Below, piece after piece: positions 33,777 through 39,447 of a stretch of DNA of 39,447 nucleotides. Origin of the DNA: Neisseria perflava (GTDB lineage: Bacteria; Pseudomonadota; Gammaproteobacteria; Burkholderiales; Neisseriaceae); assembly GCF_024170405.1 (NCBI RefSeq), contig NZ_JALJYC010000024.1, positions 1 through 39,447 of the forward strand, written 5' to 3'. Positions within the stretch are counted from its first letter, which is position 1; every line of letters starts with the position of its first letter. A model generated the notes under the pieces. The model was not told where the DNA came from, did not search any database, and saw only the letters and a list, made by a program, of their open reading frames with translations. A program made the translations under genes and the position numbers.

Positions 33777-33877
33777 AGGCCGTCTGAAAACAGCAGACAG
33801 TCTCGCCCGCCAAGGTTGCCTTTTTAAAAAGTGCTACAATATCTGATTCATTGTTTTTACTCTTTTTCAGACGGCCT
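33777..33877. repeat. Widely spaced DUS copies upstream of uvrA
   Basis: A direct DUS at 33777-33788 and a complement copy at 33866-33877 lie 77 bp apart. The second ends 6 nt before the uvrA start codon, where a Shine-Dalgarno would be expected. A TACAAT box (33835-33840) between them is a possible -10. Confidence 0.7.
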
Positions 33878-33883
33878 ATCATC

Positions 33884-36733
33884 ATGTGCACACACGACCA
33901 TTCCCACAACCACGACAACGACACCATCCGCATCCGCGGCGCGCGCACGCATAATTTGAAAAACATCGACCTCGACATTCCGCGCCACAAATTGGTAGTG
34001 GTAACGGGTTTGTCGGGCAGCGGCAAATCGTCTTTGGCGTTTGACACACTGTATGCCGAAGGCCAGCGCCGCTATGTGGAAAGCCTGTCGCCGTATGCGC
34101 GCCAGTTTTTGCAGATGATGGACAAGCCCGATGTGGATTTGATTGAGGGTCTGTCGCCCGCGATTTCCATCGAGCAGAAATCCACCAGCCACAACCCGCG
34201 CTCCACCGTCGGCACCGTGACCGAAATCCACGACTACCTGCGCCTCTTGTACGCCCGCGCCGGTACGCCCTACTGCCCCGAGCACAATCTGCCGCTTGCC
34301 AGCCAGACCGTATCGCAGATGGTCGATAATGTGTTGGCTTTGCCCGAAGACACGCGCGTGATGATACTCGCCCCGGCCGAGCGCAACCGCAAAGGCGAAT
34401 TTGTAGAATTTTTCAACGACTTACAGGCGCAGGGCTTTGCGCGTGTGCGCGTCGATGGCGAAGTGTATCAGCTCGATGAAGTGCCGAAATTGGAAAAAAA
34501 CATCAAGCACAATATTGATGTAGTGATTGACCGAGTGAAAGTCCGCGCCGACATCAAGCAGCGTTTGGCGGAAAGTTTTGAAACCGCCCTCTTACACGGC
34601 GGCGATCGCGCCATCGCGATGGAAATGGACAGCGGCGAAGAACATTGGTTCTCCGCCAAATTCGCCTGCCCGGTCTGCACCTACAGCCTGCCCGAGCTCG
34701 AGCCGCGCCTGTTTTCCTTCAACAACCCGATGGGTAGTTGCCCCAGCTGCGACGGCTTGGGCAGCATGGATTATTTCGACCCCGACAAAATCGTCGCCCA
34801 CCCCGAATTGTCGCTGGCGGCGGGCGCGATTAAGGGTTGGGATAAGCGCAACACCTTTTATTTCCAAATGATTCAGTCGCTGGCGCAGCATTATGGCTTC
34901 TATGTCGATAGCCCGTTTGAAGAACTGCCCGCCAAAATCCAAAAAATCGTGTTAAACGGTTCGGGCAAAGAAACCATCGAATTTACCTACCTTTCCGAGC
35001 GCGGCGGCACGTTTAAGCGCGAACACGCCTTTGAAGGCATTTTGCCCAACCTCGAGCGCCGCTTCCGCGAAACCGACTCACAAACCGTGCGCGAAGAGCT
35101 GATGCAATACCAAAGCCACCGCGCCTGCCCGAGTTGCGGCGGCGCACGTTTGCGCAAAGAAGCGCGTTATGTGTATGTCAGCGGCCAACCGCTGCACGAA
35201 ATCTCCGCCTGGCCGCTGACGCAAACTTTAGATTTTTTCGAGCACCTCGATTTGGAAGGCAATAAAAAACAAATCGCCGAAAAAATCCTCAAAGAAATCA
35301 CCGACCGCTTGGGCTTTCTGATTAACGTCGGCCTCAACTACCTCACCCTCAGCCGCTCCGCCGAAACCCTCTCCGGCGGCGAAGCGCAGCGCATCCGTTT
35401 GGCCAGCCAAATCGGCAGCGGTCTGACCGGCGTAATGTATGTGTTGGACGAGCCTTCCATCGGCCTGCACCAACGCGACAACGACCGCCTGTTGGGTACG
35501 CTCAAACACCTGCGTGATTTGGGCAACAGCGTGATTGTGGTGGAGCACGACGAAGACGCCGTGCGATCTGCCGACTTTGTGGTCGATATGGGGTCGGGCG
35601 CGGGCGAACATGGCGGCAAAGTGCTGGTGGCCGGTACGCCCGCAGAAATCGCCGCCTGCCCCGATTCCGTTACCGGCCAATACTTGAGCGGCAAAAAAAC
35701 CATCCCCGTGCCGTCCGAACGCACGCCCGCCAACCCCGATAAAATGCTGGTGTTAAGCGGCGCACGCGGCAACAACCTGAAAAACGTCACCCTAGAGCTG
35801 CCGCTCGGCCTAATTACCTGCATTACCGGCGTCTCCGGCAGTGGCAAATCTACCCTGATTAACGACACGCTGGCGAAAATCACCGCCCGCGAGCTCAACC
35901 GCGCCCAAGCCGAGCCCGCGCCCTATGACGACATCAAAGGTTTGGAACACCTCGACAAAGTGATTAACGTTGACCAATCCCCCATCGGCCGCACCCCGCG
36001 CTCCAACCCCGCCACCTACACCGGCCTCTTTACCCCAATACGCGAACTGTTCGCCGGCGTTCCCCTTTCACGCGAACGCGGCTACAACGTCGGCCGCTTC
36101 TCCTTCAACGTCAAAGGCGGCCGCTGCGAAGCCTGCCAGGGCGACGGCATGATTACCGTCGAAATGCATTTCCTGCCCGACGTGTATGTACACTGCGAAG
36201 TGTGCCACGGCAAACGCTACAACCGCGAAACGCTGGATGTCCTCTACAAAGGCAAAAACATCAGCGAAGTGTTGGACATGACCGTCGAAGAAGCCTGTAC
36301 CTTCTTCGAAGCCGTCCCCACCGTCGCCCGCAAACTGCAAACCCTGTCGCAAGTCGGCCTCGGCTACATCCGCCTCGGCCAATCCGCCACCACCCTCTCC
36401 GGCGGCGAAGCCCAACGCGTCAAACTTGCGCTGGAACTCTCCAAACGCGACACCGGCCGCACCTTATACATCTTGGACGAACCGACCACAGGCTTACACT
36501 TCGCCGACATCGCCTTACTATTGGAAGTCATAGGCCGTCTGAAAGGCAAAGGCAATACCATCGTAATTATTGAGCATAATCTTGACGTCATTAAAACGGC
36601 TGATTATATTGTGGATTTAGGGCCGGAAGGCGGCGACGGCGGCGGTCGGATTATTGCCAAAGGGTCACCGGAAGAGGTGGTTAAGGTTAAGGGGAGTTAT
36701 ACTGGGAAGTATTTGAAAAACTCATTAGAATAA
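33884..36733 (+). CDS. uvrA: Excinuclease ABC subunit A
   Basis: 949 residues from the ATG at 33884; the upstream extension to 33851 reads through a DUS and is rejected. Two ABC ATPase halves are present: Walker A GLSGSGKSS near residue 42 and GVSGSGKST in the second half, with signatures LSGGEAQRI and LSGGEAQRV. Two CxxC zinc modules are visible, CPVC...CPSC and CEAC...CEVC. The N-terminus is His-rich (HDHSHNHDND), as in some Neisseria. UvrA recognises DNA damage and loads UvrB in nucleotide excision repair. No terminator is seen after it. The next gene begins 54 bp downstream in strikingly AT-rich DNA. Confidence 0.97.
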   Translation: MCTHDHSHNHDNDTIRIRGARTHNLKNIDLDIPRHKLVVVTGLSGSGKSSLAFDTLYAEGQRRYVESLSPYARQFLQMMDKPDVDLIEGLSPAISIEQKSTSHNPRSTVGTVTEIHDYLRLLYARAGTPYCPEHNLPLASQTVSQMVDNVLALPEDTRVMILAPAERNRKGEFVEFFNDLQAQGFARVRVDGEVYQLDEVPKLEKNIKHNIDVVIDRVKVRADIKQRLAESFETALLHGGDRAIAMEMDSGEEHWFSAKFACPVCTYSLPELEPRLFSFNNPMGSCPSCDGLGSMDYFDPDKIVAHPELSLAAGAIKGWDKRNTFYFQMIQSLAQHYGFYVDSPFEELPAKIQKIVLNGSGKETIEFTYLSERGGTFKREHAFEGILPNLERRFRETDSQTVREELMQYQSHRACPSCGGARLRKEARYVYVSGQPLHEISAWPLTQTLDFFEHLDLEGNKKQIAEKILKEITDRLGFLINVGLNYLTLSRSAETLSGGEAQRIRLASQIGSGLTGVMYVLDEPSIGLHQRDNDRLLGTLKHLRDLGNSVIVVEHDEDAVRSADFVVDMGSGAGEHGGKVLVAGTPAEIAACPDSVTGQYLSGKKTIPVPSERTPANPDKMLVLSGARGNNLKNVTLELPLGLITCITGVSGSGKSTLINDTLAKITARELNRAQAEPAPYDDIKGLEHLDKVINVDQSPIGRTPRSNPATYTGLFTPIRELFAGVPLSRERGYNVGRFSFNVKGGRCEACQGDGMITVEMHFLPDVYVHCEVCHGKRYNRETLDVLYKGKNISEVLDMTVEEACTFFEAVPTVARKLQTLSQVGLGYIRLGQSATTLSGGEAQRVKLALELSKRDTGRTLYILDEPTTGLHFADIALLLEVIGRLKGKGNTIVIIEHNLDVIKTADYIVDLGPEGGDGGGRIIAKGSPEEVVKVKGSYTGKYLKNSLE

Positions 36734-36787
36734 TAACTAATCATATCAATCAACTATTCTGAAATTACAAATATTAAGGATTTTTAT

Positions 36788-37258
36788 ATGACCACAAAAT
36801 TATTTATTAGCTACAGCCATCAAGACGAATCATACAAAAAGGAATTGGAAACTCACTTAGCATCTCTGCGGCACAGAGGAATAATTGAGGTATGGAATGA
36901 TAGGCGCATTTCAGCGGGGGAAGAATGGAAAGATGAGATTGATAATAATTTAAAAAATAGTGATTTAATCCTATTTTTAATAAGTTCTGATTTTCTTGCT
37001 TCTGACTATTGTATGGATAAGGAAGCACTACAAGCAATGAAACAGCACGAAGAAGGAACTTCTACTCTAATTCCTATCATTATACGACAGGTACGATGGC
37101 AGCAAGAAGAATTGAATAAATTCCAAGCATTACCTAAAGATGCTAAAGCTGTCTCATCCTCATCATGGAGTAGCTCTGATGAGGCATGGTGCAACGTAGT
37201 TGAGGGAATAGAAACAGTTTTAGAGACTATAAAAAAAAGAAAACCGAATTACAAATAA
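36788..37258 (+). CDS. TIR-domain protein (intact N-terminal ORF of a broken TIR-NTPase)
   Basis: 156 residues, preceded by an AAGGA RBS. Residues 1 to about 140 form a TIR fold of the bacterial defence type: KLFISYSHQDE (strand A and box 1), EVWNDRRISAGEEW, LILFLISSDFLASDYCMDKE with the candidate catalytic E79, and TLIPIIIRQVRW. TIR domains of this kind can hydrolyse NAD+ when activated. The ORF ends at TAA 37256-37258 just after an A8 run. With one more A, the frame continues into the P-loop NTPase, so this is best read as the detached effector of a larger protein, although the short form could still be made. Confidence 0.85.
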   Translation: MTTKLFISYSHQDESYKKELETHLASLRHRGIIEVWNDRRISAGEEWKDEIDNNLKNSDLILFLISSDFLASDYCMDKEALQAMKQHEEGTSTLIPIIIRQVRWQQEELNKFQALPKDAKAVSSSSWSSSDEAWCNVVEGIETVLETIKKRKPNYK

Positions 37259-37539
37259 CTGAAGTTCTTCATGATTCTCATGCTTTAAATCCTGAATTTT
37301 TAAAAAAGATAAATGACATTGACATTCAGTTATCTCACAGAGTAATCGATACTGTTGCTTTAACAGATATTTTCATCTATCCAGATGTTTCTACTTTATG
37401 GGAAAATGATGACCCAAATAGATTAAACCGAATAAAATCATCAGAAGAAATTATTCATGGTACAGGATTTTCAATAATTTTTGGAGAAGAACAACAAGGC
37501 AAAAGTAGTTTATTAAAAAAGGGATTTTTAGATTTAGTA

Positions 37540-38235
37540 TTGAAAGGAGATTTTCCTTTGTTTTTGTCTGCAGAAGACATCAAATCATCTAATATAGAAA
37601 AAGAAATATCTAATCAGTTACAAAAACAATATTTAAACATATCCTACTCTGACTTTAAACAATCAAATAATTGCACAATTTTAATTGATGATTTTGATAA
37701 ACTAAAATTAAATAATTCAGCGAAAGATAAGCTTTTAAATCAGCTTACGGATACTTTCAAAAAAGTTATAATTACAGCAACTGATTCTTTCAAATATATT
37801 TTACCTGATTTAAATGGTTTTGATAAGTTTAACCGACATGAACTTCGACTTTTGGGTTATCAACGCCGTGAGGAGTTAATAAAAAAGTGGATTTCTTTAG
37901 GGATAGAAGATTCAATTAGCGATTCTGATTTATATGATTCTGTTTGTGATTTGAGTGAAAAACTGAAAATTATTATTAGTAATAATATTGTTCCATCAAA
38001 GCCTATATATCTAATCATCTTCCTCCAAATGCAGGAAGCTGCTAATACCCAGAATTTAGAGTTGTCATCATATGGTCATTATTATCAACAATTAATATAT
38101 CAATCTTTTCAGAAAGCAAATATAGATATTAAAAAATATGATAAATATATAAATATATTATCAGAGTTAGCTTTTTTTCTTTACCAAGAGGGAGCAGCTC
38201 TTGATGATAACCGATTGAAAGATTTTTTCCAGTAA
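37540..38235 (+). pseudogene. NTPase-core fragment of the TIR-NTPase gene
   Basis: The largest uninterrupted piece of the NTPase. It is open from upstream of 37259 in this frame, and the first possible start, a TTG at 37540, falls after Walker A, so an independent product would lack the P-loop. It contains Walker B (DDFDK), a basic helix region RRHELR/YQRREELIKKW type typical of lid domains, and a helical segment NIVPSKPIYLIIFLQMQEA. It ends at a premature TAA after LKDFFQ. Confidence 0.7.
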
Positions 38236-38683
38236 TATAGCCAAAATTTTATACTAGAGAACCCCCGAAGAAATAATTGAAAATTTAAAAAAATGTTCTA
38301 TTCTAGTATCGATAGATACTAGAATTAGTTTCAAATATCCTTATATTTTTTATTTCTTTGTAGGAAAAAGGATTGCTGATTATCTTATTGAATCTGCAGA
38401 TGAAGAAAGTAAAAATATTTTCTTTAATGTATTAGAAAAACTATATAAAGAAGACCATGCAAATATTTTAATTTTTATTACTCATCATACAAAAAGTCCT
38501 TGGGTATTGAAAAAAATAAATGATTTTCTTAAAAATCTTTTTAATAAAAATGCCCCAGCCCAATTAACTAGACCTGAGTTAGGATTTATGATGGATTTTG
38601 TCTCTAAAATCCCTGCATTAGTTATGGAGCAAAGAAATATCCAAACAGAAAGAGAAAATTATAATCGGTAACTTGATTCGCTT

Positions 38684-39376
38684 ATGGAAGATAAAGAATC
38701 TGCAAATTTCTCCATGGAAAAGAAAGAAGAGTTTGAAGAAGATCTTTTATTGAATATAAATAAATCATTTAAAGCAATGGAAATTGCAGGACAAATTATT
38801 CGTAACAGATATGCAACAATAAGAAAAGATAGTCTAGAAAATCTAGCTGATGAAGGGATATTAACAGGTCTAAGATTTTTAAAATATTTTATTAAGTTAT
38901 CTGATAACTTCAAGGATGAAATAATTGAGCTTATCAAAAAGAATCTTTCAGAACATCCTTCATTGACTAATACAGAAATAGGAAAAAATGCAGAAAATAT
39001 ATACATGAGAATAACATATGGAGTTATTTATAGTACATTACAAAAGATTGCGTCATCAATCGGCTCAAAGGATGCATGGGAGATTTATAAACAGCTTAGG
39101 ATTAAAAATCCAACACCTGCTTATGCTTTATTATACCAAGCTATAGATTTACGATTTAATAATAGAAATTTAGATATTCAGACTTTAAAAGAAACGTACC
39201 AATCTGTAGAAAGTAATCCAGTTTGTGTAAGACTCTTGAGAGAGTTAGTAATACAGCACACATATATGTTTCCTATAGATTATAGAAAAAAACAACAACT
39301 ATCATCTCTGCTAAAAATTGATATTCAGCAACAAACTCTCATGGATAAAAACAAAGGGGCTGTACTAGATAACTAG
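38684..39376 (+). pseudogene. C-terminal helical fragment of the TIR-NTPase gene
   Basis: 230 residues from an ATG shortly after the second nonsense codon, Lys/Glu/Leu/Ile rich and predicted all-alpha (SLENLADEGILTGLRFLKYFIKL, EIIELIKKNLSEHP, SSIGSKDAWEIYKQLR). In related large NTPases this position would be a helical sensor region, but no recognisable repeat such as TPR is clear. The ending is formed by the IS sequence. Confidence 0.6.
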
Positions 39377-39447
39377 ATTTATTCAAAATCATTTAGAATA
39401 AATCCCATGAAAAAAAGTCGACTGAGCCCTTATAAGCAAAACAAGCT
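39356..39447 (+). mobile_element. Left end of an IS1016-like (IS1595 family) insertion sequence
   Basis: GGGGCTGTACTAGAT at 39356 looks like the terminal inverted repeat, followed by about 50 bp leading into a transposase start. It lies directly on the end of the TIR-NTPase reading frame. The right end is outside the window. Recognition of the terminal repeat is from memory. Confidence 0.65.
39407..39447 (+). CDS. IS1016-family transposase, N-terminal 13 codons (runs off right edge)
   Basis: The frame begins MKKSRLSPYKQNK, which matches the well-known start of the neisserial IS1016/IS1595-family transposase. Only the first residues are visible, so neither intactness nor catalytic residues can be judged. 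Confidence 0.7.
   Translation, partial: MKKSRLSPYKQNK

Larger units (their letters stand above)
36788..39376 (+). pseudogene. Decayed TIR-STAND-like NTPase defence gene
   Basis: Four lesions break one long coding region: an A8 tract (37231-37238) needing one more A; TAA at 38233-38235 inside FFQ-stop-YSQNF; a C5 run (38262-38266) needing one fewer C; and TAA at 38669-38671. Repairing these gives a continuous 863-codon frame, and the +1 and -1 cancel. Order: TIR (1 to about 140), linker, P-loop NTPase (Walker A GEEQQGKSS at 37483-37509, Walker B ILIDDFDK near 37678-37701, sensor-like VIITATDSF), then a long alpha-helical region to the end. The last residues (GAVLDN) appear to come from the adjoining IS element, so the natural 3' end is lost. 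Codon use and GC are very unlike uvrA, pointing to horizontal transfer. The STAND assignment is by motif layout; no database was searched. Confidence 0.8.

Noticed and set aside
36788..37258. TIR protein as a complete stand-alone gene in a multi-gene defence operon
   Set aside because: The NTPase frame continues from the A8 run without any start codon before Walker A, so one fused ancestral protein explains the layout better. A short TIR product remains possible.

Overview
The window is chromosomal DNA from a Neisseria species, probably a commensal outside the meningitidis/gonorrhoeae pair. The 12-bp Neisseria DNA uptake sequence (DUS) occurs throughout, mostly in the AG dialect (AGGCCGTCTGAA), with some copies in the AT dialect (ATGCCGTCTGAA). 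It is often found as inverted pairs between genes, where it forms transcription terminators. Gene orders such as ndk-rlmN-pilW-rodZ-ispG, cmk-rpsA-ihfB and lepA-lepB are typical of Neisseriaceae. The species cannot be fixed from the sequence alone.

Layout. 1-3264 (minus): an OmpA-like lipoprotein followed by the start of a giant repetitive BapA-type adhesin, whose 95-residue repeats run off the left edge. 3265-3902: an AT-rich non-coding leader. 3903-8526 (minus): ispG, a rodZ-like gene, pilW, rlmN and ndk. 8621-12779 (minus): zapE, ihfB, rpsA and cmk. 13122-15689 (plus): uraA, then the cbpA-cbpM chaperone pair behind a sigma-32-like promoter. 15886-16500 (minus): a DUF4230 protein. 16715-18040 (plus): ribB/ribBA carrying an in-frame helix-turn-helix N-terminal extension. 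18314-19201 (plus): an EamA transporter. 19272-24179 (minus): lepB, lepA and an acyltransferase-3/SGNH O-acetyltransferase. 24470-25171 (minus): mtnN. 25389-26519 (plus): a PilT/PilU-type retraction ATPase. 26603-28839 (minus): modABC molybdate transporter. 29102-30742 (plus): azlC, azlD and a twice-frameshifted argO/lysE exporter. 30829-31578 (plus): rlmB. 31679-33604 (minus): an HMW1C-like cytoplasmic N-glucosyltransferase. 33884-36733 (plus): uvrA. 36788-39376 (plus): an AT-rich island with a decayed TIR-NTPase defence-type gene. From about 39356 to the right edge: the left end of an IS1016-like insertion sequence.

Most of the window is conserved housekeeping DNA: isoprenoid synthesis, ribosome modification, translation, nucleotide metabolism, secretion and repair. 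The accessory material is the adhesin locus at the left, the orphan N-glucosyltransferase, and the foreign-looking TIR-NTPase/IS segment at the right. The best candidate for an unusual system is the TIR-NTPase gene. The TIR domain is an intact short ORF, but the P-loop NTPase body is separated from it by an A8 tract and carries a further frameshift and two nonsense codons, and an IS element has apparently replaced its 3' end. The HTH-RibB fusion ORF is the most unusual arrangement among the intact genes.
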